A DNA stretch of 64,000 nt. Source: Marinomonas hwangdonensis. Its GTDB lineage: Bacteria; Pseudomonadota; Gammaproteobacteria; Pseudomonadales; Marinomonadaceae. Shown here piece after piece: positions 54,393 through 63,982 of this stretch. Position 1 is the first letter of the stretch. Every line of letters starts with the position of its first letter. The notes below the pieces were generated by a model. It worked only from the letters and a program-made list of their open reading frames with translations. It searched no databases and had not been told where the DNA came from. The DNA lies in contig NZ_RIZG01000001.1 in assembly GCF_003721245.1 (NCBI RefSeq), forward strand, positions 558,001 to 622,000. Direction: 5' to 3'. Both the position numbers and the translations under genes were made by a program.

Positions 54393-56347
54393 AGAATAAA
54401 AAATTAGATGTAATCTGCTTGGGACGCGCCGCGGTTGACCTCTACTCGGAACAAATTGGCGCTCCGCTAGAAGATGTGAACAGTTTCAAAAAATACCTTG
54501 GAGGCTCGTCGGCGAATATCGCCTTTGGTGCAGCGCGCATGGGGTTGAAATCGGCCATGCTGACGCGAGTCGGCGACGAACACATGGGGCGATTTGTGCG
54601 CCAAGAATTAGCCAGAGCGGGCGTGGACGTTTCTCATGTCGTCACGGATAAAGAGCGTTTAACCGGCTTGGTATTATTAGGCATTAAAGACAAAGACACG
54701 TTTCCCTTGATTTTTTATCGTGAAAACTGCGCGGACATGGCGATCAGTGAAAGCGACTTTGATGAGCCCTACATTGCTTCGGCAAAGGCGTTATTGATTA
54801 CGGGCACGCATTTTTCTACCAAAGGCACAGATCAAGCAGCCAGAACGGCGATTCAGTTCGCTAAAGCTAATGACACAAAAGTCGTGGTCGACATCGATTA
54901 TCGGCCAGTATTGTGGGGATTGACAGGGAAAGGTGAGGGCGAAAATCGCTTTGTATCAAACGATTCTGTTACCCAGCATTTGCTGGCTATTATGCCCTTG
55001 TGCGATTTGGTCGTGGGTACTGAAGAAGAGTTTCATATTGCGGGTGGCTGTGAAGATACCATTGAGTGCTTAAAGCGCATTCGCAAAGTGTCCTCGGCTG
55101 AATTTGTGGTCAAGCGAGGTGCCTTAGGTTGCTCTGTGTTTAAAGGTGAGATTCCTGACACCTTAGACGACGGTATCACGCGTTACGGCGTCACTGTGGA
55201 TGTGTTGAATGTGCTCGGTGCTGGTGATGCCTTTATGAGTGGTTATTTGCGTGGCTGGATTCCAGGTGAAGCGACGGAAAACGCCTGTGACTACGCGAAT
55301 GCGTGTGGAGCGATTGTGGTGTCTCGCCATGGTTGTTCGCCTGCTATGCCAAGCCTTGAAGAGTTGGACTATTACCTAGCCAATCGCAATGACATTCCAA
55401 GGCCTGATCTTGATCCAGTGCTGAACTATTTGCATCGGGTCACGACTCAGCGCATGTTGCGTGAAGCGCCAACAAAAGAATGGCAAGACATGTGTATTTT
55501 GGCTTTCGATCATAGACGTCAATTTGTCGATATGTGCCGTGAAGCGGGCGCACCCTTGTCACAAATAGCGAAAGCAAAGAAATTGATTCTACAAGCGGCT
55601 TATCAAGGAGCTTCTGCTTTAGAAGGTAAAGTCGGCGGCACAGGAATCTTGGCCGATGGTACATTTGCCCAAGACGTTTTGAATGACATTACTGGAAAAG
55701 ATTTTTGGATCGCTCGACCTGTGGAGTTACCCAGCAGCCGCCCATTGCGCTTTGAACTTGGCAATAACGTCGGACAAGCGATTGCTACCTGGCCTGCCAA
55801 TCATATCGTGAAATGCCTCGTGTTTTATCATCCAGATGATGACGTCGGTTTGCGTAATGAACAAGAACAAAAAGTCATGGACTTGTATCGTGCTTGCTGC
55901 ACAACGGGCCATGAATTGCTGGTGGAGATCATTCCGCCGGCGGGATCTGAGGTCAAAGACGATACCTTGTCTCGTTCCATTGAGCGTTTCTATAACTTGG
56001 GCGTATTTCCTGATTGGTGGAAGCTGCCATCGCCCAGTAAAGCTGCTTGGCAAAATATCAGTGACCTGATTAAAACTCGTGCACCCTATTGTCGTGGTGT
56101 CGTTTTGTTGGGGTTAGACGCGCCTGTTGAAGCTTTAAAAGCGGGTTTCGAAGCTGCCGCAGGACAAGACATTTGTAAGGGTTTTGCCATTGGTCGAACG
56201 TTGTTTTCTGAGCCAGTAAAAGCTTGGTTAAGAAAAGACATTGATGATGCCGTGTTTGTTGAGCGTGTAACGCAAAACTACTTAGAAATGAGTGCATTGT
56301 GGCAGCAGCGAAACGACAGCCAGATGATGAAAAGGAAGGAGGCATGA
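54389..56347 (+). CDS. iolC: IolC kinase fused to DUF2090 aldolase domain
   Basis: Bifunctional protein of 652 residues. Residues ~1-330 are a PfkB-type kinase (5-dehydro-2-deoxygluconokinase): GRAAVDLYSEQIG, GGSSANIAFGAARMG and the catalytic VLGAGDAFMSGYLRGW. Residues ~345-640 are a DUF2090 domain (WQDMCILAFDHRRQF at its start; GTGILADGTFAQD), thought to act as the 2-deoxy-5-keto-gluconate-6-phosphate aldolase. This replaces a separate iolJ, which is missing from the cluster. It overlaps the preceding and following genes by 4 bases each. Confidence 0.93.
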   Translation: MKNKKLDVICLGRAAVDLYSEQIGAPLEDVNSFKKYLGGSSANIAFGAARMGLKSAMLTRVGDEHMGRFVRQELARAGVDVSHVVTDKERLTGLVLLGIKDKDTFPLIFYRENCADMAISESDFDEPYIASAKALLITGTHFSTKGTDQAARTAIQFAKANDTKVVVDIDYRPVLWGLTGKGEGENRFVSNDSVTQHLLAIMPLCDLVVGTEEEFHIAGGCEDTIECLKRIRKVSSAEFVVKRGALGCSVFKGEIPDTLDDGITRYGVTVDVLNVLGAGDAFMSGYLRGWIPGEATENACDYANACGAIVVSRHGCSPAMPSLEELDYYLANRNDIPRPDLDPVLNYLHRVTTQRMLREAPTKEWQDMCILAFDHRRQFVDMCREAGAPLSQIAKAKKLILQAAYQGASALEGKVGGTGILADGTFAQDVLNDITGKDFWIARPVELPSSRPLRFELGNNVGQAIATWPANHIVKCLVFYHPDDDVGLRNEQEQKVMDLYRACCTTGHELLVEIIPPAGSEVKDDTLSRSIERFYNLGVFPDWWKLPSPSKAAWQNISDLIKTRAPYCRGVVLLGLDAPVEALKAGFEAAAGQDICKGFAIGRTLFSEPVKAWLRKDIDDAVFVERVTQNYLEMSALWQQRNDSQMMKRKEA

Positions 56348-58209
56348 TGGACACGATACGTTTAACAATGGCACAGGCCTTGGTCAAACATTTGCAAGCG
56401 CAATTCACGGTAGTGGATGGCATGGAAGTGCCTTTATTTGGCGGTGCTTGGGCGATTTTTGGGCATGGTAACGTGGCTGGTTTGGGCGAAGCTTTGGCTC
56501 ACGTCAAAGACGACTTCACCACCTTTCGAGCGCACAATGAACAAGGTATGGCGCTGGCGGCTTGTGCTTACGCGAAGCAACATCGTCGTCAACGTATTAT
56601 GGCTTGCACGTCTTCGATTGGTCCCGGTGCGCTAAACATGGTGACGGCGGCGGGTATGGCGATGGCGAACCGTTTGCCTGTGTTGTTTTTGCCCGGTGAT
56701 GTGTTTGCAACGAGAACGCCAGATCCAGTCTTGCAACAGGTCGAGCATTTTAACGACCCTACCATGTCGGTGAACGATTGTTTTCGTCCTGTATCGCGTT
56801 ATTTCGATCGCATCAACCGACCAGAGCAACTGATTACTAGCTTGCCTGTGGCGATCAATACCATGTTAGATCCAGCCACGTGCGGACCAGCCACCTTAGC
56901 ATTGCCGCAAGATGTGCAGACTATGGCGTTTGATTATCCGGTGAGTTTTTTTGCGAAAAAAGTTCATAAACCGCGTCGAAATCGCGCCGATGTGGATCAG
57001 TTGGCGGCAGCGGTTGCCGCGATCAAGCAGGCGAAAAAACCACTAATCTTGCTTGGTGGCGGTGTGCATTACAGCTTAGCGCTTGAAGAGGCCACTGCCT
57101 TGATTGAGCGATGCCATATTCCCGCTTGTGAAACGCAAGCAGGCAAAGGCGCATTGCCTTGGGATCATGAATTTAACCTTGGTGCCGTGGGTGTCACGGG
57201 GTCCAATGCCGCCAATACGGCCGCGCAAGAAGCCGATTTAATCATCGCAATTGGTACGCGTTTGCAAGATTTTACGTCGGCATCGCGCACCTTGTTTGCC
57301 AATCCAGACCACACGCTATTAAGCATCAACATAACGTCTTTTGATGCTGAAAAACACAATGCTATGCCCTTAATTGGTGATGCAAAAGTCACCTTACAAG
57401 AGTTATTGGCCGAGGTTGAAGGTTATCAAACGCCAGCGACGTGGAGTGACAAGGTGAAAGCCTTGAATCTTGATTGGCTCGCCGCAGTGGATCACATTAC
57501 GGCCTTGCCAACAGAAGCAAGCGATCAAGGTTATTTGCCAACTGATGCGAATGTGATTGGTGTGATAAATCGCGCAGCAAGCGCCAACAGCACCTTAGTG
57601 CAAGCAGCGGGTGGTTTGCCTGGTGAATTACACAAATTGTGGCGTACTTCGTCAGACCTTGGTTATCACGTGGAATACGGTTTTTCCTGTATGGGGTACG
57701 AGCTTGCTGGTGGTCTTGGGGTAAAAATGGCAACGCCAGAGCGCGAAGTGATTGTGATGGTGGGAGATGGCAGTTATTTGATGCTGAACTCTGAAATCGC
57801 CACCTCGGTGATGTTGGGTTTAAAGCTCATCATCGTTGTTTTGGACAACCGCGGTTACGCCTGTATCAATCGCTTACAACAAGCCTGTGGTGGCGAGTCA
57901 TTCAATAATTTATTGCAGCATTGCCATAGCGTCGAAGCCGGCGCACCCAAGACCGACTTTGCCGCTCATGCCAAAGCACTAGGGGCGAATGCCGAGCAAG
58001 TCGCTTGTCTTGCCGATTTAGAGCACGCTCTGGCGCGAGCCAAAGCCAGTGACAAAACCTATGTGATCGCCATCGACACAGACCCAATGCCAAGTACACA
58101 AGAGGGTGGTGCTTGGTGGGATGTGGCGGTGCCAGAAGTGTCGAATCGAGAGCAAGTAATCGAGGCCGAGCGTCGGTACAAAATAGCCAAACAACAGCAA
58201 CCTTATTAA
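56344..58209 (+). CDS. iolD: Trihydroxycyclohexane-1,2-dione hydrolase IolD
   Basis: Thiamine-diphosphate enzyme opening the ring of 3D-trihydroxycyclohexane-1,2-dione to 5-deoxyglucuronate, 621 residues. The pyrimidine-domain Glu is in FTTFRAHNEQGMALAACAYAK, and the cofactor motif is MVGDGSYLMLNSEI to DNRGYACIN (~residues 475-510). Two ATG codons (56344, 56347) follow the AAGGAAGGAGG ribosome binding site; either gives the start MDTIRLTMAQAL. The first overlaps the iolC stop as ATGA. Confidence 0.94.
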   Translation: MMDTIRLTMAQALVKHLQAQFTVVDGMEVPLFGGAWAIFGHGNVAGLGEALAHVKDDFTTFRAHNEQGMALAACAYAKQHRRQRIMACTSSIGPGALNMVTAAGMAMANRLPVLFLPGDVFATRTPDPVLQQVEHFNDPTMSVNDCFRPVSRYFDRINRPEQLITSLPVAINTMLDPATCGPATLALPQDVQTMAFDYPVSFFAKKVHKPRRNRADVDQLAAAVAAIKQAKKPLILLGGGVHYSLALEEATALIERCHIPACETQAGKGALPWDHEFNLGAVGVTGSNAANTAAQEADLIIAIGTRLQDFTSASRTLFANPDHTLLSINITSFDAEKHNAMPLIGDAKVTLQELLAEVEGYQTPATWSDKVKALNLDWLAAVDHITALPTEASDQGYLPTDANVIGVINRAASANSTLVQAAGGLPGELHKLWRTSSDLGYHVEYGFSCMGYELAGGLGVKMATPEREVIVMVGDGSYLMLNSEIATSVMLGLKLIIVVLDNRGYACINRLQQACGGESFNNLLQHCHSVEAGAPKTDFAAHAKALGANAEQVACLADLEHALARAKASDKTYVIAIDTDPMPSTQEGGAWWDVAVPEVSNREQVIEAERRYKIAKQQQPY

Positions 58210-58276
58210 CTATCATTGTTACTTTCACTTTTAAATAGAAAGTAGAAAAAATGAACAGAGATCTTGGAGCAATGTC

Positions 58277-59209
58277 ATGAACAGCACGAATAAAAATAAC
58301 AACGCGGTAACCGAATCAAAGATCCGAATTGGCATCAACCCACTGACTTGGACTAATGATGATTTGCCATCTTTGGGTGCCGATACCCCGCTAGAAGTGT
58401 GTTTGAGCGAAGCGCGTCAGGCCGGTTATAGCGGCATTGAATTAGGCAATAAATTCCCCCGTGATGCCAGTGTGCTTGGACCAATCCTCAAGCAACACGA
58501 CTTATCTTTGGTGTCTGGTTGGTACAGTGCACGCTTATTAGAACGTAGCGTGGAAGACGAAATTGCGGCCATGCAGGACCATCTTAATCTACTAAAAGCC
58601 TTGGGTTCTAACGTCATGGTATTTGCCGAAGTCAGTGGCTGTGTTCATGGGAACCAATCCGTGTCTTTGTCACAACGTCCACGTATGACTCAAAGCCAGT
58701 GGGAGGAATACGCCAAACGCATGACGGCCGTCGCAGACTATATGACATCGGAAGGCGTAAAAATGGCCTATCACCATCACATGGGCACCGTGATCGAAAC
58801 CGCAGAAGAAGTCGATAAGCTCATGCAAATGACAGGCGATAATGTGGGTTTATTGTTGGATACCGGACACATCACTTTTGCCGGTGGCAATGCGTTGGCG
58901 ATGGCGATAAAACACGCCAAACGTATTGTTCATGTGCATTGTAAAGACATTCGCCCCGCGGTTTTGCAAGATAACCTAAACCGTGACAGTGCTTTTTTGA
59001 ACGCGGTTCTGGATGGTGTGTATACCGTGCCAGGAGATGGCAGCATTGACTATTTTCCTATTTTTGAAGTGCTGAAAGCCGCCGATTATCACGGCTGGAT
59101 TGTGGTGGAAGCAGAGCAAGATCCGGCGATTGCCCATCCATTAACCTATGCGACAAAAGGCTATGAGTATTTGTCAGCAAACTTAGCAAAGGCCGGTTTT
59201 CATTTTTAA
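58277..59209 (+). CDS. iolE: Inosose dehydratase IolE
   Basis: Xylose-isomerase-fold dehydratase converting 2-keto-myo-inositol to the trihydroxycyclohexanedione, 310 residues. IGINPLTWTNDDLPSLG at residues ~18-34 is the classic IolE start, and the metal-site segments YHHHMGTVIET, LLLDTGHITFAGG, VHVHCKDI and GWIVVEAEQDP are intact. GGAG precedes the ATG. Confidence 0.95.
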   Translation: MNSTNKNNNAVTESKIRIGINPLTWTNDDLPSLGADTPLEVCLSEARQAGYSGIELGNKFPRDASVLGPILKQHDLSLVSGWYSARLLERSVEDEIAAMQDHLNLLKALGSNVMVFAEVSGCVHGNQSVSLSQRPRMTQSQWEEYAKRMTAVADYMTSEGVKMAYHHHMGTVIETAEEVDKLMQMTGDNVGLLLDTGHITFAGGNALAMAIKHAKRIVHVHCKDIRPAVLQDNLNRDSAFLNAVLDGVYTVPGDGSIDYFPIFEVLKAADYHGWIVVEAEQDPAIAHPLTYATKGYEYLSANLAKAGFHF

Positions 59210-59262
59210 TCTGACACGGGTCATTCACGTACTTTAAGAGATAAAAAAGAAGAGAGAATACA

Positions 59263-60783
59263 ATGTCGAATAATGTCATGGGTAACTTCATCAATAACCA
59301 GAGGGTAGCAAGTGCTTCCTCACGCCAGGCCAAGGTCTTTAATCCTGCAACGGGTGACGTGTTCTTACAGGTTGCCTTGAGTACCGTTGAAGAAACACAA
59401 GGGGCGATTGCCGCTGCACAAACCGCGTTTGAAACCTGGTCTCAGGTAACGCCATTAAATCGCGCTCGTGTACTTTTTAAGTTCAAAGCCTTGGTAGAAG
59501 AACATAGCCATGAGTTGGCGGAATTGATTTCTAGCGAACATGGCAAAGTCTATTCCGACGCCATGGGCGAATTGACCCGAGGTCTGGAAGTGGTGGAATT
59601 TGCTTGTGGTATTCCTCATCTTCAAAAAGGCGAACACAGCCTAAATGTAGGGCGAGGTGTCGATAGCTATAGCTTGATGCAGCCGCTAGGCGTTTGTGCC
59701 GGTATCAGTCCATTCAATTTCCCCGCCATGGTGCCCATGTGGATGTTCCCTGTGTCCATCGCCTGTGGCAATACCTTCGTGATGAAACCGTCTGAGAAAG
59801 ACCCAAGTACCATTATGCGTCTTGCTGAATTATTAAAAGAAGCGGGTTTGCCAGACGGCGTGTTTAACGTGGTTAACGGCGATAAAGAATCAGTCGATGT
59901 CTTGCTGACCGACGAACGTATTCAAGCGGTGAGCTTTGTTGGTTCTACGCCAATCGCAGAATACATTTATGCCACGGCGAGTGCTCACGGCAAACGTGTT
60001 CAAGCGCTTGGCGGTGCAAAAAACCATATGTTGGTGATGCCTGATGCTGATCCTAGTCAAGTGGTGAACTCACTGATGGGTGCGGCTTACGGCTCCGCTG
60101 GAGAGCGTTGTATGGCGATCTCGGTTGCTGTGTGTGTCGGTGATGACGTGGCCGATAATCTGATTACCAAGTTGAAAACAGAAATTTCCACCATGACGAT
60201 AGGGCCAGGTTTGTACAAGCAATTTGGCATGGAAGAAGAACCGCACATGGGGCCGCTAATCAGCAAAGAGCATGCGCAAAAGGTGCGTGATTACATTACT
60301 TCAGGTGTTGAAGAAGGTGCTACCTTGGTGGTCGATGGCCGTGATTTTGTGCGTAAAAATCACGAGCAAGGTTATTTTGTCGGACCAACCCTATTTGATC
60401 ATGTGAAAGCGGGTATGCGCATTTATGATGAAGAGATCTTCGGCCCCGTTTTGTGTGTGGTGCGAGTAGCGTCCTATGAAGAAGGCTTGGCACTTATCAA
60501 TCAACATGAATACGGTAACGGCACGGCGATTTTCACTCGTGACGGAGATACGGCACGACAGTTTACCGAGAAGGTTCAAGTCGGCATGGTGGGAGTAAAC
60601 GTACCCATTCCTGTGCCAATGGCCTTCCATAGTTTTGGTGGTTGGAAGCGTTCATTGTTTGGACCTCTGCATATGCACGGGCCAGATGGCGTACGTTTTT
60701 ACACTCGCATGAAAACCATTACCGCGCGCTGGCCAACAGGCTTACGTGCCGGTGCTGAGTTCTCAATGCCAACCATGAAATAA
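59263..60783 (+). CDS. iolA: (Methyl)malonate-semialdehyde dehydrogenase IolA
   Basis: CoA-acylating aldehyde dehydrogenase that converts malonate or methylmalonate semialdehyde to acetyl-CoA or propionyl-CoA, 506 residues. The NAD site is GVCAGISPFNFPAMVPMWMF, the catalytic Cys lies in GSAGERCMAISVAV (~residue 284), and the cap motif GWKRSLFGPLHMHG near the C-terminus is diagnostic for the MmsA/IolA group. The reaction closes the inositol route; the enzyme may also serve valine breakdown. GAAGAGAG precedes the ATG. Confidence 0.95.
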   Translation: MSNNVMGNFINNQRVASASSRQAKVFNPATGDVFLQVALSTVEETQGAIAAAQTAFETWSQVTPLNRARVLFKFKALVEEHSHELAELISSEHGKVYSDAMGELTRGLEVVEFACGIPHLQKGEHSLNVGRGVDSYSLMQPLGVCAGISPFNFPAMVPMWMFPVSIACGNTFVMKPSEKDPSTIMRLAELLKEAGLPDGVFNVVNGDKESVDVLLTDERIQAVSFVGSTPIAEYIYATASAHGKRVQALGGAKNHMLVMPDADPSQVVNSLMGAAYGSAGERCMAISVAVCVGDDVADNLITKLKTEISTMTIGPGLYKQFGMEEEPHMGPLISKEHAQKVRDYITSGVEEGATLVVDGRDFVRKNHEQGYFVGPTLFDHVKAGMRIYDEEIFGPVLCVVRVASYEEGLALINQHEYGNGTAIFTRDGDTARQFTEKVQVGMVGVNVPIPVPMAFHSFGGWKRSLFGPLHMHGPDGVRFYTRMKTITARWPTGLRAGAEFSMPTMK

Positions 60784-60803
60784 TACGTTTCGAGGTTTTT
60801 AAC

Positions 60804-61619
60804 ATGTCCCATTTACTTAGTAAAAAAAGCCAGCAAGCAGGGCAGTCACAGACTCAATTAGTGACACCTAAAAGTGCCAACTGGCAGTATGTTGGCTTTG
60901 AAGCCCATCAGCTTAAAGCAGGGGAGTCGGTTGTTATTCAAACTGGAACCGATGAAGTCTGTGCGGTGATTCTATCGGGGAAAGCCAATGCCAGTACCAA
61001 GCTGGAAGCTTGGCAGAACATTGGTGAGCGCATGAGTGTGTTCGAGCAAAAGGCCCCTTATTCTGTGTATTCCCCGGCGCAAGACGAAATACACATTGAC
61101 GCCATTACGGATGTGGAAGTCGCCTTTTGCAAGGCACCGGGGAAAGGCGGATTTTCAGCGAAATTGATCACCCCTGAGCAATGCCAGTACGAAACGCGAG
61201 GTGTTGCCAGCAACACTCGGCATGTGTGTAATATCTTATTTGGTAACGAGCCTGCTGATAGCTTGCTAGTCTGTGAAGTCATCACGCCAAGTGGCGGCTG
61301 GTCTAGCTATCCGCCGCACAAGCATGATACCGATGCGGCGCCTGCAGAAACACAATTGGAAGAAACCTATTACCACAAAATAGATCCGCCACAAGGCTTT
61401 GCTTTCCAACGGGTTTATACCGATGACCGCAGCATTGATGAAACCATGGCCGTGGAAGATGGTGATCTAGTCATGGTTCCGGAAGGTTATCATCCGGTTG
61501 GCGTGCCACACGGTTATCAATCCTATTATTTAAACGTCATGGCGGGGCCAAGTCGTAACTGGATTTTCCATAATGATCCAGATCACGCTTGGATTATTGA
61601 ACGAGATAAGAAAGCTTAA
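60804..61619 (+). CDS. iolB: 5-deoxy-glucuronate isomerase IolB
   Basis: Bicupin isomerase turning 5-deoxyglucuronate into 5-keto-2-deoxygluconate, the substrate of IolC; 271 residues. The second cupin shows the metal-binding set GGWSSYPPHKHD and ETQLEETYYHKIDPPQGFAFQR, and then GDLVMVPEGYHPVGVPHGYQSYYLNVMAGP. It lies 20 bases after iolA and 44 before iolG in the same operon. CGAGG precedes the ATG. Confidence 0.95.
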   Translation: MSHLLSKKSQQAGQSQTQLVTPKSANWQYVGFEAHQLKAGESVVIQTGTDEVCAVILSGKANASTKLEAWQNIGERMSVFEQKAPYSVYSPAQDEIHIDAITDVEVAFCKAPGKGGFSAKLITPEQCQYETRGVASNTRHVCNILFGNEPADSLLVCEVITPSGGWSSYPPHKHDTDAAPAETQLEETYYHKIDPPQGFAFQRVYTDDRSIDETMAVEDGDLVMVPEGYHPVGVPHGYQSYYLNVMAGPSRNWIFHNDPDHAWIIERDKKA

Positions 61620-61663
61620 AACACACAGATTATTGAATAAAAATAACACTAAGGATGAAGGTC

Positions 61664-62662
61664 ATGTTGAATTTTGCTTTGTTTGGGGCGGGTCGAATCG
61701 GAAAGATGCACGCTCAAAATATTCAGGCGTTTGCTCAATCTAGCTTAAAATATGTCTTTGATGTCTATGGGCCGGCGGCTGAGGCTGTTGCGAAAGCCAC
61801 CGGTGCCAAGGTGGCTGACAGTGTAGACGTGGCTTTGGCCGATCCAGATGTGGATGCGGTATTAATTGCCACCAGTACGGACACCCATGTGGAGCTGATT
61901 ATTAAAGCGGCCAAAGCGGGTAAAGCCATTTTATGTGAAAAGCCGATAGATCTAGACACAGCGACAGTAAACGCCTGTTTAGAGCAAATTAAAGATTGCC
62001 ACGTGCCTATTCAGATTGGTTTTAATCGCCGCTACGATCCAAGCCATGCGGCTGTCGTCAAAGCCGCACAAGATGGCAGTATTGGCAAGTTAGAGCAGAT
62101 CATCATCACAAGTCGAGATCCAGGTATGGCCCCCGTAGAATACCTCAAATCGTCTGGTGGTATTTTCCGTGACATGATCATTCATGATTTTGATATGGCG
62201 CGTTTTGTATTAGGTGAAGAAATTGTCGAGTTACAAGCCTTTGGCAGCGCCATGGTGGATGAAAAGATCACCGAAATTGGCGATGTCGATAGTGTGATGG
62301 TCATCATGAAAAGCCAATCTGGCCGCTTGATTCATATCAACGGTTCACGTCGCGCGATATATGGTTACGATCAACGGGTGGAAGCGTTTGGCTCAGAAGG
62401 CATGGTGATTTCAAACAACCAAACACCAACCTCAGTTACTCGCTACACCAAAGACACAACGCAAGTAAAAGATCCGCTTTATAACTTCTTTATCGATCGT
62501 TATGTGGATGCCTACAACTTGCAGCTAACCTCTTTTATTGAAAATGTTCTTGCGAAGAACCCTGTATCTCCAAGTTTCGAAGATGGACGTCGTGCCCAAA
62601 TGCTCGCTGATGCCGCACAGAAATCACTGGAAACAGGGCAGAAAGTGACCTTGAGCTGGTAG
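61664..62662 (+). CDS. iolG: Inositol 2-dehydrogenase IolG
   Basis: NAD-dependent dehydrogenase oxidising myo-inositol to 2-keto-myo-inositol, the first catabolic step, 332 residues. The Rossmann motif is ALFGAGRIGKMHAQN (~residues 4-18), the catalytic Lys is in CEKPIDLD (~96), and the substrate site has DMIIHDFDMARFVLG with Asp and His in the IolG pattern. I use the ATG at 61664, 9 bases after AAGG; an ATG at 61655 adds three residues. It is last in the iol operon and followed by a strong terminator. Confidence 0.92.
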   Translation: MLNFALFGAGRIGKMHAQNIQAFAQSSLKYVFDVYGPAAEAVAKATGAKVADSVDVALADPDVDAVLIATSTDTHVELIIKAAKAGKAILCEKPIDLDTATVNACLEQIKDCHVPIQIGFNRRYDPSHAAVVKAAQDGSIGKLEQIIITSRDPGMAPVEYLKSSGGIFRDMIIHDFDMARFVLGEEIVELQAFGSAMVDEKITEIGDVDSVMVIMKSQSGRLIHINGSRRAIYGYDQRVEAFGSEGMVISNNQTPTSVTRYTKDTTQVKDPLYNFFIDRYVDAYNLQLTSFIENVLAKNPVSPSFEDGRRAQMLADAAQKSLETGQKVTLSW

Positions 62663-62686
62663 CAAGGTGATTTAGCAGAAGGACTT

Positions 62687-62716
62687 AAAAAGGGCCGCGT
62701 CGACGTGCCCTTTTTT
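62687..62716. terminator. Bidirectional terminator iolG / fadM
   Basis: AAAAAGGGC (62687-62695) pairs with GCCCTTTTT (62707-62715), with A and T runs on either side, serving both convergent genes. Confidence 0.88.
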
Positions 62717-62751
62717 ATTACCGATTCTGCTGGACTTTATCGAATGACTAT

Positions 62752-63165
62752 CTATTTAAGTGACGCTATAGACAGCTCGACTTTTTGCCTGAAGTCGTCA
62801 GGGAAGGGAATGGCGGCTTTGGCGGCTTTAGAGACACAGACATAGGTGACATCGGCTTCCACAACAATGTCATCCGTTTGCACATTAACTATGGTTTGTT
62901 TCATTGTGACACTGCGATTACCCATTTTCGTATAGTGGGTTTGAACTTCGAGCAGGTCACCAAAATTGGCTTCGGATTTAAAGTTAATGTTGATATTGAC
63001 CACAGGCCAGACCAGATCCTGTTGCATCCAATCATTACTATCAAAGAACTCATCAAAAAATGCCCAGCGACCTTCTTCCATAAATTCTAGATAACGGGCA
63101 TTGTTTACATGTTGAAAAAGGTCTAGATGATAACCGCGTACTTTGATTCGTGTTTTGTTCAGCAT
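62752..63165 (-). CDS. fadM: Long-chain acyl-CoA thioesterase FadM
   Basis: Hotdog-fold thioesterase of 137 residues hydrolysing long-chain acyl-CoA, often released from unusual unsaturated intermediates during beta-oxidation. The N-terminal KVRGYHLDLFQHVNNARYL (~residues 8-26) contains the catalytic Asp and closely matches E. coli FadM, as does VVNININFKSEANFGDLL. AAAGGA precedes the ATG. It lies apart from the fad cluster, between inositol genes and a hydrolase gene. Confidence 0.88.
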   Translation of the reverse strand: MLNKTRIKVRGYHLDLFQHVNNARYLEFMEEGRWAFFDEFFDSNDWMQQDLVWPVVNININFKSEANFGDLLEVQTHYTKMGNRSVTMKQTIVNVQTDDIVVEADVTYVCVSKAAKAAIPFPDDFRQKVELSIASLK

Positions 63166-63359
63166 GTCATTTCCTTTTCAAAAAACTTAGCCCAACAGGG
63201 TACGATGCTTTAATCATCAAACAAATAGCAAAATCGCTCGACTTCACTGACAAGCTCTTTGGATGAGCTATGCTTATAGCAGGTGTTAAAAAGACAGGGC
63301 GATAAAAAGGTTTCAGTATGAGACGGTCAAAATAACAACAATATCAGCAGGAGAAAGGC

Positions 63360-63899
63360 ATGTTAACAAAAGAGAAAACGGGTTTGATTGTGGTCGATGT
63401 GCAAGGAAAGTTAGCGACCATTGTTGATGATAGTGAGCGTTACATCACGAATTTAGTTAAGTTGGTGAAAGCGGCCAAGCTACTCGAGTTGCCGATCTTG
63501 TGGCTTGAGCAAAACCCTGAAAAGCTGGGGAAAACAGTGCCTGAGTTAACAGACGCATTGGCGTCGATCAGCCCAATTACCAAATATACCTTTAGCGGCT
63601 GTGGTGAGCCTGCTTTTGTCGAGGCCGTTAAAAAAGCGAAGGTGAATACTTGGTTGGTGAGTGGTATTGAAACCCATATTTGTGTGTATCAGACGTCGTT
63701 GGAATTACTAAACATGGGTTACATGGTTGAGCTTGTCAGTGATTGTGTGTCATCACGCACGGTATCAAACAAAGAATTAGCGTTAGCAAAACTGGCTCGC
63801 AAAGGGGCTGAAGTAACGAGTTTAGAAATGTGTTTATTCGAGTTAATCAGGGATTGTCGGTCAGATCAATTTAAAGAGGCACTGAGTCTGATTAAATAA
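63360..63899 (+). CDS. Isochorismatase-family cysteine hydrolase
   Basis: Soluble hydrolase of 179 residues with the isochorismatase fold. The catalytic triad is visible: Asp in LIVVDVQGKL (~residue 13), Lys in TKYTFSGCG (~77), and Cys in ETHICVYQT (~119). The closest style is the YcaC-type group with unknown substrate. CAGGAG precedes the ATG. It stands alone; no neighbour points to a pathway. Confidence 0.88.
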   Translation: MLTKEKTGLIVVDVQGKLATIVDDSERYITNLVKLVKAAKLLELPILWLEQNPEKLGKTVPELTDALASISPITKYTFSGCGEPAFVEAVKKAKVNTWLVSGIETHICVYQTSLELLNMGYMVELVSDCVSSRTVSNKELALAKLARKGAEVTSLEMCLFELIRDCRSDQFKEALSLIK

Positions 63900-63982
63900 C
63901 TCCCAGTTTTTCCCTTATTAGTGGTTTAATTCACTCATGGTTTTTCATTGAGTTTTTATATTACTCCTTTTAGGCAGGCACT

